A DNA stretch of 64,000 bases from Methanobrevibacter gottschalkii DSM 11977 (GTDB lineage: Archaea; Methanobacteriota; Methanobacteria; Methanobacteriales; Methanobacteriaceae), in NCBI RefSeq assembly GCF_003814835.1, contig NZ_RKRG01000001.1, positions 558,001-622,000 on the forward strand, given 5' to 3'. The notes under the pieces were generated by a model. It made no database searches and had not been told where the DNA came from. It saw only the letters and a program-made list of their open reading frames with translations. Position numbers and translations under genes: made by a program. Numbering within the stretch: the first letter of the stretch is position 1; every line of letters begins with the position of its first letter. Positions 51,328 through 59,879 of this stretch are shown piece by piece.

Positions 51328-52776
51328 ATGAGTATTAAAGATGAAATTAAAAAAATTAAAGATAATGTTTATGAGATTCCGGGATCTTTTAATAAAAAAA
51401 TGAGGGCTTCTGGAAGGTTTTATATTGCTGATGAATATTTTGATGAACTTGAAGAGGGAGCTGTTGAACAAATTGTCAATGTAGCTTGCCTTCCGGGTGT
51501 TCAAAGATATTCCATTGGTCTTCCTGATATCCATTTTGGTTATGGATTTCCAATTGGTGGTGTTGCAGCATTTTCATTAAGAAATGGAATCGTATCACCT
51601 GGAGGAGTTGGATTTGATATTAACTGTGGAGTTAGATTAATTAAATCCAATTTAACTATTGATGATATTGATGGCAAATTAGATGAGCTTACAGAAAAAT
51701 TATTTAAAAACATTCCTTCTGGTGTTGGAAGTAAAGGTAAAATAAGATTGGAAGAGAATGAAATCAACGATGTACTTGACTATGGTGCTGAATGGGCTGT
51801 TAATAATGGATATGGATGGCCTGAAGATTTGGAAGTTCTGGAAGAAAATGGAAGAATGGTTGATGCTGATTCAAGTATCGTATCTGAAAAAGCTAAAAAA
51901 AGAGGAATTCCACAATTAGGTTCTCTTGGTTCAGGCAATCACTTCTTAGAAGTTCAAATTGTTGATGAGATTTACAATGAAGAGGTGGCTAAAGTATTCG
52001 GACTTGAAAAAGGAATGATTGTAGTCATGATTCACTCAGGTTCTAGAGGATGCGGTCACCAGGTATGTTCAGATTACTTAAGAGTAATGGATAAAGCTTA
52101 TAAAAAATACAAAGTTAACATTGATGATAGACAATTAGCCTGCGCACCACTTGATTCAAAAGAAGCACAAGAATATATCCAAGCAATGGCAGCGGCTGCT
52201 AATTATGCATGGGCAAATAGGCAAATGATGACTCATTGGGTTCGTGAAACCTTCGAAGAAGTACTTGGAAAATCTGCAAAAGAAATGGAAATGGATATTG
52301 TCTATGATGTAGCTCATAATATTGCAAAAATGGAAACTCACAAAATTTACAACCGTGAAGAAGAAGTATTAGTTCACAGAAAAGGTGCAACTCGCGCATT
52401 CGGACCTGGATGTGAAGAAGTGCCTGAAAAATACAGGGCGGTTGGTCAGCCAGTATTAATTCCCGGAACAATGGGTACTGCGTCATACATTTTACACGGA
52501 ACTGATGTTGCAATGGAAGAAACATTTGGTTCAACTGCTCATGGCGCTGGAAGAATACTTTCAAGATCTAAAGCTAAAAAAGATTACAATGCGGATGAAA
52601 TTACTGAAGATTTAGAATCAAAAGGTATTAAAATTAAAGCTACTAGTAAAAATGTAATTGCAGAAGAAGCGCCTGGAGCTTATAAAGACGTGGATAGTGT
52701 AGTTAGGGTGTCTGATGAAACAGGCATTGCTAAATTAGTAGCTAAAGTTAAACCGCTCTCAGTTTGCAAAGGATGA
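51328..52776 (+). CDS. rtcB: RNA-splicing ligase RtcB
   Basis: 482-aa GTP- and Mn-dependent RNA ligase that joins 2',3'-cyclic phosphate and 5'-OH ends, including tRNA halves after intron removal. The ATG at 51328 is used; the GTG at 51319 is part of a GTGAT ribosome site. Conserved parts: [31 protein letters not shown] with metal-binding Cys (near 95), [22 protein letters not shown], and the nucleotidyl-accepting His region [11 protein letters not shown] and ending [12 protein letters not shown]. Length is standard and no intein is present, although some archaeal rtcB genes carry one. Archease is just upstream; the next gene starts 4 bp later. Confidence 0.95.
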   Translation: MSIKDEIKKIKDNVYEIPGSFNKKMRASGRFYIADEYFDELEEGAVEQIVNVACLPGVQRYSIGLPDIHFGYGFPIGGVAAFSLRNGIVSPGGVGFDINCGVRLIKSNLTIDDIDGKLDELTEKLFKNIPSGVGSKGKIRLEENEINDVLDYGAEWAVNNGYGWPEDLEVLEENGRMVDADSSIVSEKAKKRGIPQLGSLGSGNHFLEVQIVDEIYNEEVAKVFGLEKGMIVVMIHSGSRGCGHQVCSDYLRVMDKAYKKYKVNIDDRQLACAPLDSKEAQEYIQAMAAAANYAWANRQMMTHWVRETFEEVLGKSAKEMEMDIVYDVAHNIAKMETHKIYNREEEVLVHRKGATRAFGPGCEEVPEKYRAVGQPVLIPGTMGTASYILHGTDVAMEETFGSTAHGAGRILSRSKAKKDYNADEITEDLESKGIKIKATSKNVIAEEAPGAYKDVDSVVRVSDETGIAKLVAKVKPLSVCKG

Positions 52777-52780
52777 TTTC

Positions 52781-53539
52781 ATGATTGGAATTATTGGGGG
52801 TAGTGGAGTATATGAAATTACTCAAAAAGCTGATTCATGCTCAAAAAAAGTAGTAAAAACCGATTATGGTGAAGTTACAGTTTCAATTTTAGAAATTTTT
52901 TCCAAAAAAATTGCTTTTATTCCGCGTCATGCTCAAGGTCACTCAATTCCACCACATAAGATTAATTATAGGGCAAACATTGATGCATTAAGAAATGTGG
53001 GGGTTACTCAGATAATAGCTACCAACTCCGTTGGATCAATGAATATTGATATGGCTCCGGGTTCATTCGTTGTTCCAAATGATTTTTTAGATTTCACACA
53101 AAACAGAATTAAAACATTCTATGAGGATAAGGTTGTCCATGTTGATGTGACAGAACCATATTGTCCAAATTTAAGAGATATTTTGGACAGATCTGGTGAT
53201 GTAATTTTAGGTGGAACATATGTGTGCACTGAGGGGCCACGTTTTGAAACTCCTGCTGAGATTAAAATGTTTAAAATGCTTGGAGGGGATTTGGTTGGAA
53301 TGACTGGAGTTCCAGAAGTAACACTTGCACGTGAAAGGGGAATTTGTTATAATTCAATATGTATTGTATCTAATTATGCGGCGGGCATTTCATCAAATAC
53401 TTTAACGATTGATGAAGTCTTCGATATTGTTAGTGAAAAAGAACATGATTTGCTTGAATTAATTTATAATTTTATAAAAAATGCAGAAGATTCACCAAAC
53501 TGTGAATGTCATCATGCATTAAATGGTGCTGAAGTATAG
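52781..53539 (+). CDS. mtnP: S-methyl-5'-thioadenosine/thioinosine phosphorylase family
   Basis: 252-aa purine nucleoside phosphorylase of the MTA/MTI type, which cleaves methylthioadenosine (or methylthioinosine after deamination) for methionine and purine salvage. Signature segments are IGIIGGSGVYEI at the start, PRHAQGHSIPPHKINYRANI (near 48), ATNSVGSMN, VCTEGPRFETPAEI and GMTGVPEVTLARERGICYNS. The NYAAGIS loop near the base-binding Asp differs among MTAP and MTIP enzymes, so substrate choice is left open. The C-terminus has an extra CECHH segment that could bind metal. ATG at 52781, 4 bp after rtcB. Confidence 0.88.
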   Translation: MIGIIGGSGVYEITQKADSCSKKVVKTDYGEVTVSILEIFSKKIAFIPRHAQGHSIPPHKINYRANIDALRNVGVTQIIATNSVGSMNIDMAPGSFVVPNDFLDFTQNRIKTFYEDKVVHVDVTEPYCPNLRDILDRSGDVILGGTYVCTEGPRFETPAEIKMFKMLGGDLVGMTGVPEVTLARERGICYNSICIVSNYAAGISSNTLTIDEVFDIVSEKEHDLLELIYNFIKNAEDSPNCECHHALNGAEV

Positions 53540-53549
53540 GGGATAAAAA

Positions 53550-53873
53550 ATGAGATTAGCTGTAGTGTCTTCCGATGGTGAGAATGTTGATTTGCACCTT
53601 GGAAAAGGAAAATCTGTTTATATTTATGAATATGTGGAGAATAAATTAAATTTTATTGAACGCAGGGATATTGAAATATCTGATGATTCAAAACATCAGG
53701 GTGGTAAAGTTATTAAAACTTGTGAAGACTGTGATGTTTTAATTTCTCTTCAATACGGATTTAAATCTAAAATTAAAGCGGATGATGTGGATTTAAAGCT
53801 GGTTATTGATGAAGGTCCAATTGATGAAGTTCTACAAAGATATATTGATCATTATAACTTCATGCATAAATAA
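53550..53873 (+). CDS. NifX/NifB-C-terminal-like (dinitrogenase iron-molybdenum cofactor) domain protein
   Basis: 107 aa. It consists of a single Nitro_FeMo-Co-type domain (PF02579-like): MRLAVVSSDGENVDLHLGKG, YIYEYVENKL, then HQGGKVIKTCEDCDVLISLQ YG read in segments, and VIDEGPIDEVLQRYI. In nitrogen fixers such domains carry FeMo-cofactor precursors; in methanogens small stand-alone versions bind Fe-S or act as metal carriers. The CEDC pair is a plausible cluster or metal site. It follows the phosphorylase by 10 bp with a GGGGATA ribosome site. No nif genes are near, so a nitrogenase role is not supported. Confidence 0.82.
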   Translation: MRLAVVSSDGENVDLHLGKGKSVYIYEYVENKLNFIERRDIEISDDSKHQGGKVIKTCEDCDVLISLQYGFKSKIKADDVDLKLVIDEGPIDEVLQRYIDHYNFMHK

Positions 53874-53996
53874 TTTTTTATCAGAACAATTTTTATATTA
53901 TTATTTTAAACCTACGATTTTTTATTTTAAATAATTGTGTAAATTATGGAGTTCTACTTTATATTTTGTTAAATGAATTCCATATTTATATTAAAG

Positions 53997-54004
53997 TTTA
54001 TATA
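53997..54004 (+). promoter_or_regulatory. TATA box for a probably leaderless flavoprotein gene
   Basis: TTTATATA is centred about 27 bp before the ATG at 54028; no ribosome site is present. The message probably starts at the start codon. Confidence 0.5.
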
Positions 54005-54027
54005 TTTTGTTCACTTATATTTTAAAT

Positions 54028-54585
54028 ATGTCTAAATATATAATTGTTACCGGAAGCCCACGTGTGGGAGCAAATTCAGATGCTATTGCTGAATTCATCA
54101 AAGAGTCATTAGGAACTAATGATGTCGAAATTTGGAATATATATGAAAAAGATTACACTTACTGTCATGCAGACAATGCTTGTAAGGAATTAGGGCACTG
54201 TTCAATAGATGATGATGCTACAGATTTAGTGGCCGATTTAAAAGAAGCTGATGGTGCATTTTTAATCTCCCCCATCTACTTTGGACGTTTGCCGGGTCCT
54301 GTTTACACTATAATTGACAGATTTTATGGTGTTTTTAACCCTGCTAAAGGATTGGATGTGCCTTCTCCAGATAAAAAAATAGGTTTTGTTCTCACTATGG
54401 GTGGGGATGAAGAAGCAGTTAAAAATGCCGAACCTGTAGCTGCTCAAGCAGGTTTTGCATTTTCAGTTGTTGGTTTTGGAGCTTCTGATAGTGTTATTTT
54501 AGGTGGCAACAACGATCCTACTGCATTTGCAAATAGTGATGAGGAACAAGCAAAAGTTAAAACTTTGGTCGACTGGATGTTATAA
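54028..54585 (+). CDS. NADPH-dependent FMN reductase / flavodoxin-fold protein
   Basis: About 185 aa from the ATG at 54028 (MSKYIIVTGSPRVGANSDAI); the TTG at 54007 lies inside the promoter. The flavodoxin-like fold shows the phosphate loop GSPRVGANSDA, a CHADNACKELGHCSIDDDA segment with three Cys that is typical of iron-sulfur flavoproteins or related reductases, and FLISPIYFGRLPGPVYTIIDR for the isoalloxazine. The spacing C..C.....C could hold a cluster but is shorter than in classical Isf. Likely role: electron transfer or oxidant defence in an anaerobe. A perfect 7-bp hairpin terminator follows. Confidence 0.85.
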   Translation: MSKYIIVTGSPRVGANSDAIAEFIKESLGTNDVEIWNIYEKDYTYCHADNACKELGHCSIDDDATDLVADLKEADGAFLISPIYFGRLPGPVYTIIDRFYGVFNPAKGLDVPSPDKKIGFVLTMGGDEEAVKNAEPVAAQAGFAFSVVGFGASDSVILGGNNDPTAFANSDEEQAKVKTLVDWML

Positions 54586-54613
54586 GTGTAACATCTTTTT
54601 TTATTTTTTTTAA
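54576..54613 (+). terminator. Hairpin terminator of the flavoprotein gene
   Basis: GATGTTA at 54576-54582 and TAACATC at 54589-54595 form a perfect 7-bp stem, followed by TTTTTTTATTTTTTTT. The stop codon lies in the hairpin. Confidence 0.8.
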
Positions 54614-54620
54614 ATTTTGA

Positions 54621-54723
54621 GTGTTCGCCAAAAGTAATTTTTTTGATGCAAATTTTTCTTTGTTTTTGAATTGGAGTACTTTTAATTAGTTACAAAAATT
54701 AATTTTAGATTTTTGGCGGACAC
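54621..54723. mobile_element. Candidate MITE with 13-bp terminal inverted repeats
   Basis: GTGTTCGCCAAAA at 54621-54633 and the reverse complement of 54711-54723 (GTGTCCGCCAAAA) match at 12 of 13 positions. They enclose 77 bp of A+T-rich DNA without coding capacity, for a total of 103 bp. The ends stand out by their GC content. The size and structure fit a miniature inverted-repeat element mobilised by a transposase elsewhere in the genome. Confidence 0.5.
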
Positions 54724-55025
54724 CCTTTTAATAACTTTTTTACTATTTTTAAAATTTCAAAAATCTTTATATATTATGAATAGAATAACTAATAATAACC
54801 TTTATGGGCGGATTTTATAAATTAAAACTTAATTAAATTTATTCTCTTTAAACAACGTGAGAATAATTCATAATAGTCAAATCAACGATTGTAAACTTAT
54901 ACTTATTTAAAATCATTTTTACAATTTAGTTTAAGTACTATACTTAATTTAAAGACTATTTTATAAAATTTTAATGGCATAACGCTAAATTACTATATAA
55001 TATATAATTTTAAACGGTTGATATA
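54724..55025. promoter_or_regulatory. Upstream region and long leader of the S3Ae gene
   Basis: About 300 bp with several TATA-like stretches (TATATATTAT near 54769, ATATAATATATAAT near 54994-55008) and GGTTGAT before the S3Ae ATG. No ORF was found. There may be a transcribed leader, but no conserved RNA fold was recognised. Confidence 0.35.
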
Positions 55026-55607
55026 ATGGCAAAAGCAAAAGCAAGACGTAGAGTACGTGATACATGGAAAGAAAAATCCTGGTATACTATTAAAACCCCA
55101 GTGAACTTTGAAGATAAAGAAATTGGAGAAACTCCTGCAAAAGACCCTGAACTTCTTATAGGAAGAGGTGTAGAAGTTACTATGAGAGAATTAACTGGAG
55201 ACTTCTCAAAACAGTACATCAAACTCAGATTTGAAATTGATAATGTTGCAGGTGAAGTTGCAAACACTAAATTCACCGGACACAAAACTACTACTGATTA
55301 TGTAAGAAGCATGATTAGAAGAGGAACTTCTAGAATTGATGCTTCTACTATTGCAACTACTAAAGATGGTCGCAAAATCAAACTTCAAGTTCTTGCTGTA
55401 ACTGTAAGAAGAGCAAAATCTTCCCAACAAAAATACATGAGAAAAGTAATTGAAGATTTACTCAATGAGGCAGCAGCTGAAAAATCATTCGACGAATTAA
55501 TAAAAGTTGTTGTAAATGGTAAATTAGCATCTGAAATTTATCACAATGCTAAAAAAATATATCCACTTAAAAGAGTGGAAATTATCAAAAGTAAAGTAAT
55601 CAAATAG
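55026..55607 (+). CDS. rps3ae: 30S ribosomal protein S3Ae (S1e)
   Basis: 193-aa archaeal/eukaryotic small-subunit protein S3Ae. It begins with a very basic stretch (AKAKARRRVRDTWKEKSWY), followed by IGETPAKDPELLIGRGVEVT, LRFEIDNVAGEVANTKFTGH, DYVRSMIRRGTSRIDA and VTVRRAKSSQQKYMRKVIED, all characteristic of the family. Length is typical for archaea. It is a single-gene unit, with about 300 bp of upstream DNA and a perfect 8-bp hairpin terminator. The codon use (more GAA, AAC and ACC) is that of a highly expressed gene compared with the adhesins. Confidence 0.96.
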   Translation: MAKAKARRRVRDTWKEKSWYTIKTPVNFEDKEIGETPAKDPELLIGRGVEVTMRELTGDFSKQYIKLRFEIDNVAGEVANTKFTGHKTTTDYVRSMIRRGTSRIDASTIATTKDGRKIKLQVLAVTVRRAKSSQQKYMRKVIEDLLNEAAAEKSFDELIKVVVNGKLASEIYHNAKKIYPLKRVEIIKSKVIK

Positions 55608-55640
55608 GATTACTTATCACTTCTTTTTTTATTTTTCATC
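55594..55640 (+). terminator. Hairpin terminator of S3Ae
   Basis: AAGTAATC at 55594-55601 pairs perfectly with GATTACTT at 55608-55615 around a six-base loop holding the TAG stop, and a T-rich tract (TTCTTTTTTTATTTTTC) follows. Confidence 0.8.
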
Positions 55641-56073
55641 AATTTTGTTCGTATTTATACAAACATATTATTGTCCGCTACTTGATAATTATTTATTTTT
55701 GCTTGTTTCGCTTTATGGTCAATAGGGTTTAAATTCAAGGGGAATGATGTTACAGTAAATAATTTAAATGATGCTGCCAATCCAATATTTGCAATATTAA
55801 TGGTGTTAGTTGTTTTAGTTTCATATCTGGGTTGTAAAATTAAATTTTGGAAGATTTTTTTCATTTTCTTTTTTTTATTTTAATAAGTTTCATTGGTCTT
55901 TTCATCTGTAAATTTAGTTAATAATTGATATTATTGATTTATTGATGGGTTAAGTCCGTTATCTATCAATTTATTCAATATGTTCTTTAATTGTTTTAAT
56001 TCGATGTTGAAAATGTTTTTTTATTTAAGTAACATATTTATAGAATTCAAACAAATATATTATTGTGATTGAA
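55641..56073. other. Intergenic region between S3Ae and the DUF92 gene
   Basis: About 430 bp. A 69-codon open frame on the minus strand (55655-55864) has no ribosome site and no membrane or domain signal, and is not called. The remainder is A+T-rich with long T runs and a GTGATTGAA ribosome site at the right end for the next gene. No repeat or RNA was recognised. Confidence 0.4.
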
Positions 56074-56769
56074 ATGTATGGGATAATGATTAACTGGTTA
56101 TATGTAATTCTTTTATTTATTTTAGGATTTATCACTTATAGAAGACAATCCTTAGATTTATTCGGTTCTGCAGTAATGATTATTATGGGTATTGTGATTA
56201 TTTTTTCAGCTGGAACCAACTGGTTATTGTTAATTGTTTTATTCCTTGTTTTATCTTTAATTGCCACTAAATTTTCTAAAAAGTATAAACTATCTTTAGG
56301 TGAATTTGAAGGAAGAAGAACATCTAAAAATGTTATTTCAAATGGTGTTGTAGCTTGTTTTATGGCTGCATTTGGAGGGTATTACTCTCCATTTGTTGGA
56401 GGTTTCATTGGAGCAATTGCAACAGCAACAGCAGATACATTGGCTTCTGAGATTGGGGTTTTGGATCCTCATCCTCGTTTAATAACCACTCTTCAAAAAG
56501 TAGATCCGGGAACTAATGGTGCTGTTTCAGTGTTGGGAACTGTTTCAGGAATCGTTGGTTCAGCTATTATTGGTATTGCAGCATATTTCTTAGGAATAAT
56601 GCCAAATCCATTTTTAGCAATTTTAGTTTCAATTATATCTGGTACTATTGGCTGTTTTGGGGATAGCATTTTAGGAGCTTTATTTGAAAACAATGGGTGG
56701 CTTACTAATGAACATGTTAATTTACTTGCAACAATCTTCGGAGCACTTGTTGGAATTTTACTAATTTAA
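56074..56769 (+). CDS. DUF92 / TIGR00297 family membrane protein
   Basis: About 231 aa from the ATG at 56074; the GTG at 56065 is part of the GTGATTGAA ribosome site. Six to seven hydrophobic helices carry the DUF92 hallmarks: LSLGEFEGRRTSKNVISNG, AFGGYYSPFVGGFIGAIATA, TADTLASEIGVL, PGTNGAVSVLGTVSGIVG and GCFGDSILGALFE near the end. Plant and bacterial relatives (VTE6-like) phosphorylate phytyl phosphate with CTP, and the archaeal form may act on geranylgeranyl/isoprenoid phosphates for lipid or cofactor synthesis. Activity is inferred from the family only. Confidence 0.88.
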   Translation: MYGIMINWLYVILLFILGFITYRRQSLDLFGSAVMIIMGIVIIFSAGTNWLLLIVLFLVLSLIATKFSKKYKLSLGEFEGRRTSKNVISNGVVACFMAAFGGYYSPFVGGFIGAIATATADTLASEIGVLDPHPRLITTLQKVDPGTNGAVSVLGTVSGIVGSAIIGIAAYFLGIMPNPFLAILVSIISGTIGCFGDSILGALFENNGWLTNEHVNLLATIFGALVGILLI

Positions 56770-56856
56770 TTTTTTTACAATTTTAACTTTTATTTAAATA
56801 AATTATTTAACTAATTAAATAGAAATGATATTATTATAATTTATTAGGTGATATTT

Positions 56857-58095
56857 ATGAAAGGACTTATTTTAATTATGGATGGTATGGGTGATCGTCC
56901 TATTAAGGAGTTAGGTAATAAAACTCCTTTGGAAGCGGCTAATACTCCTAATATGGATAAAATGGCTGAAGAAGGAATTACTGGTATTATGGATTCAATA
57001 GCTCCAGGTATTATTCCTGGAAGTGATACTGCACACCTTTCCATCTTAGGTTATAATCCTTATGAGGTATATACTGGAAGAGGTCCGTTTGAAGCAAATG
57101 GGGTTGGAGTAGATGTTCTTCCAGGGGATATTGCATTCAGATGTAATTTTTCAACTGCAGATGAAAATTTAATTGTAACTGATAGGCGTGCAGGAAGAAT
57201 CAAAGAAGGTACTGAAGAAATAGTTGAAGAATTAAACAAAATGGTTTTGGAAGACTATCCTGAGATTAAAATAATCTTTAAAGAATCCACTGGTCACAGA
57301 GCGGTTTTAGTTTTAAGAGGTGAAGGGCTTTCCGGTAAAGTAAGCGATGCGGACCCTAAAGTTGAAGGCAATAAACCTAAAGAAGTTAAGGCTTTAGATG
57401 ATACTCAGGAAGCTAAAAAAACTGCAGATATTTTAAACAAATTAGTTTTTAAAACTTATGAAATGGTTAAGGATCATCCAGTTAACTTAAAAAGAATTGA
57501 GGAAGGAAAACCTCCGGCAAACATTGTCATCCCTCGTGGTGCAGGTGAAGTTCCTGTTGTCGATTCATTAAATGATAAATATGAAGTAAACTCAGCATGT
57601 ATTGCAGAAACAGGACTTATCATGGGAATTGGAAGATTTGCAGGAATGGATATCATCGAAATGGAGGATGTAACCGGTGGAATAGATACTAACTTAGAAA
57701 ATATTCGTGATACTATCATAGATCAAGTTAAGAACTCCGAACACGACTTTTTCTTAGTAAACATCGATGGGGCTGATGAAGCAGGGCATGATGGTCAAAC
57801 TAAAGAGAAAAAAGAGTTCATAGAAAAAGTCGATTGTGTTATTATGGGCGAATTAATGAAACTTGACAATGTTTATATTTATTTAACAGCCGATCATTCA
57901 ACTCCAATTTCAGTAATGAATCATTCAGGAGATCCTGTACCTGTGCTTATTAGAGGTCCTGAAGTAAGGGTGGATGATGTTAAAGAATTTTCTGAGAGAG
58001 CCTGTGCTAAAGGAGGCCTTAATAGGATTAGAGGATCAGATGTAATGAATATTATGATGGATTTAATGAATTATGCTCATAAATTCGGTGCATAG
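56857..58095 (+). CDS. apgM: 2,3-bisphosphoglycerate-independent phosphoglycerate mutase, archaeal type
   Basis: About 412 aa from the ATG at 56857; the GTG at 56848 is part of GGTGAT. This archaeal iPGM (alkaline-phosphatase superfamily) interconverts 3- and 2-phosphoglycerate in gluconeogenesis and glycolysis. Typical motifs: [20 protein letters not shown] at the start, [16 protein letters not shown] with the nucleophilic Ser (near 64), [51 protein letters not shown] and [20 protein letters not shown] with metal-binding His residues. Length fits. Followed 8 bp later by glmM, which links central carbon to wall precursor synthesis in one operon. Confidence 0.95.
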   Translation: MKGLILIMDGMGDRPIKELGNKTPLEAANTPNMDKMAEEGITGIMDSIAPGIIPGSDTAHLSILGYNPYEVYTGRGPFEANGVGVDVLPGDIAFRCNFSTADENLIVTDRRAGRIKEGTEEIVEELNKMVLEDYPEIKIIFKESTGHRAVLVLRGEGLSGKVSDADPKVEGNKPKEVKALDDTQEAKKTADILNKLVFKTYEMVKDHPVNLKRIEEGKPPANIVIPRGAGEVPVVDSLNDKYEVNSACIAETGLIMGIGRFAGMDIIEMEDVTGGIDTNLENIRDTIIDQVKNSEHDFFLVNIDGADEAGHDGQTKEKKEFIEKVDCVIMGELMKLDNVYIYLTADHSTPISVMNHSGDPVPVLIRGPEVRVDDVKEFSERACAKGGLNRIRGSDVMNIMMDLMNYAHKFGA

Positions 58096-58103
58096 GTGGT
58101 ATT

Positions 58104-59441
58104 ATGGTAGCAAAAAAACTATTTGGAACATCAGGAATCAGAGGAAGAATAGGATCTGAAGTAACTTGTGAACTTGCATTAAATGTAGGTAAATCTTTAG
58201 CTTACTATTTAGGTAATTCTGGAACTGTAGTTTTAGGTTATGATACAAGAACAACTAATCAGATGTTGGATCAAGCAATTTGTGCAGGTTTGCTTGAAAG
58301 TGGTGTTGATGTTATAAAAATAGGTATGGTTCCAACTCCATTAGTCGGTTATGCTACTGAAAAACTTGATGCTGATGCAGGAATCATGTTAACCGCCTCC
58401 CATAATCCTTCACAGTATAACGGAATTAAATTATGGAATAAAAATGGAATGGCATACACTTCCAAACAAGAAACAGAAATTGAAAAAATTTATGCAAATA
58501 ATGATTATATTTCAGTTAACTGGGATAAAATAGGTAAGTTAAGTGTCAATGAAGAAATCAAAGGGCAGTATGTTGATGATTTAGTTAACCTGGTGGATAT
58601 CAAAGAAGGTTTAAAGGTAGTAATTGATTGCGCGTCTGGTGCAGGTAGTGAAATATCACCTTTAGTATTTAGAAAAGCAGGATGTGAAGTTACAACCCTT
58701 AACTCTCAAGTAGACGGATTTTTCCCAGGTAGGAATCCTGAACCTAATGAGGAAAACTTACAAACATTAATGAAAACTGTTGTAGCTATTGGAGCAGATT
58801 TAGGTATTGCTCATGATGGTGATGCAGATAGAATGATTACGGTTGATGAAAATGGTAATGTTTCCCCCTTTGATTCTCTTCTAGCATTAATATCAAAAGA
58901 ATTTGATGGAGATATTGTAACAACAGTTGATGCAGGATTATGTATGGATGAATCCGTCAAAGGTAAAGTAATAAGAACTCCAGTCGGTGATGTAAATGTT
59001 GCTGAGGCAATAATTGAAAAAGATGCTAGTTTTGGTGGAGAACCTTCTGGAACTTGGTTGCATCCAGACTTTTGCATGTGTCCGGACGGAATCCTTTCAG
59101 GTTTAAGAATAGCTTCAATTGTTTCACGAGATGGTAAATTATCTGATCTTTTGGATTCGATACCATCCTATCCAAATATCCGTGAAAAAATAGTATGTTC
59201 AAAAGAAGCTAAAATCAAAGTAATGGAAAACATGGAAAATTTACTTATTAATGCATTTGATGATGTTGCTGATGTAAATCCTCTCGATGGAGTTAGATTA
59301 ACATTTGAAGATGATAGCTGGGTACTTATAAGACCTTCTGGTACTGAAGATTATATTAGAATTACTTTAGAATCAAGAGATGCTAAAAGAGCTGAGGAAA
59401 TCAAAGAGGTTTGTGTGAAAATAATTAATGAAAATTTATGA
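58104..59441 (+). CDS. glmM: Phosphoglucosamine mutase
   Basis: 445-aa alpha-D-phosphohexomutase that converts glucosamine-6-P to glucosamine-1-P. Motifs: KLFGTSGIRGRIG at the start, TASHNPSQYNGIKLWNKNG with the phosphorylated Ser (near 94), the metal loop AHDGDADRMITVDENG (near 236), GGEPSGTWLHPDF for sugar binding (near 311) and RPSGTEDYIRITLES for phosphate binding near the end. Archaeal GlmM and phosphomannomutase are hard to separate; the GlmU-like gene 440 bp further on favours GlmM. GGTGGTATT precedes the ATG. A palindromic terminator spans the stop codon. Confidence 0.9.
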   Translation: MVAKKLFGTSGIRGRIGSEVTCELALNVGKSLAYYLGNSGTVVLGYDTRTTNQMLDQAICAGLLESGVDVIKIGMVPTPLVGYATEKLDADAGIMLTASHNPSQYNGIKLWNKNGMAYTSKQETEIEKIYANNDYISVNWDKIGKLSVNEEIKGQYVDDLVNLVDIKEGLKVVIDCASGAGSEISPLVFRKAGCEVTTLNSQVDGFFPGRNPEPNEENLQTLMKTVVAIGADLGIAHDGDADRMITVDENGNVSPFDSLLALISKEFDGDIVTTVDAGLCMDESVKGKVIRTPVGDVNVAEAIIEKDASFGGEPSGTWLHPDFCMCPDGILSGLRIASIVSRDGKLSDLLDSIPSYPNIREKIVCSKEAKIKVMENMENLLINAFDDVADVNPLDGVRLTFEDDSWVLIRPSGTEDYIRITLESRDAKRAEEIKEVCVKIINENL

Positions 59442-59470
59442 AGATATAATCTTCAAAATTCTTTTTTAAC
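59439..59470 (+). terminator. Palindromic terminator of glmM
   Basis: TGAAGAT at 59439-59445 and ATCTTCA at 59449-59455 form a perfect 7-bp stem with a three-base loop, followed by AAATTCTTTTTT. The left arm begins with the stop codon. Confidence 0.8.
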
Positions 59471-59545
59471 TCTGTTTTGGTGAGTATTTATCAAAATAAG
59501 CCAATTTTTAAATTTAAAATAAAAAAGTTTTTAAGAAGAAGAAAT

Positions 59546-59719
59546 TTATTCTTCCTCTTCTTCTGCGATAAATGCTTCAATACCTAATGCAGCACATTCT
59601 GGGCAAACCCAATCATCAGGCATATCTGCAGGAGTTGCTCCAGCTGGAATGTTGTAAGCAGGGTCTCCTTTTTCTGAATCAAATCTGTATTCACAGTGTA
59701 AACAAACGTATATTGTCAT
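59546..59719 (-). CDS. Rubredoxin
   Basis: A 57-aa minus-strand gene. The product begins MTIYVCLHCEYRFDSEKGDP, continues with AGATPADMPDDWVCPECAAL and ends in a run of glutamates. The two CxxC/CPxC pairs (YVCLHCEY and WVCPEC) bind one iron, and the PADMPDDWVCP segment is diagnostic. Rubredoxins shuttle electrons to oxidant-reducing enzymes such as rubrerythrin or flavodiiron proteins in anaerobes. A GGAGATTG ribosome site precedes the ATG. It is transcribed against glmM and diverges from the GlmU-like gene. Confidence 0.95.
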   Translation of the reverse strand: MTIYVCLHCEYRFDSEKGDPAYNIPAGATPADMPDDWVCPECAALGIEAFIAEEEEE

Positions 59720-59879
59720 TTTTCAATCTCCTTTTTTATTTTATGCATTAGCATGGCTAATATGTTTTGAGTTTATGTGAACTATTATTTAAAATTAATT
59801 ATTCGATTAGCAAAATTAATTAATAAGGAACAAGTTAACTATATATCATTAATATAAACTTTTAAAGGGGATAATAAAA

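Noticed and set aside
55655-55864. 69-codon minus-strand open frame downstream of S3Ae
   Set aside because: No ribosome site, no signal peptide, helix or recognised domain, and it lies in the terminator region of S3Ae.
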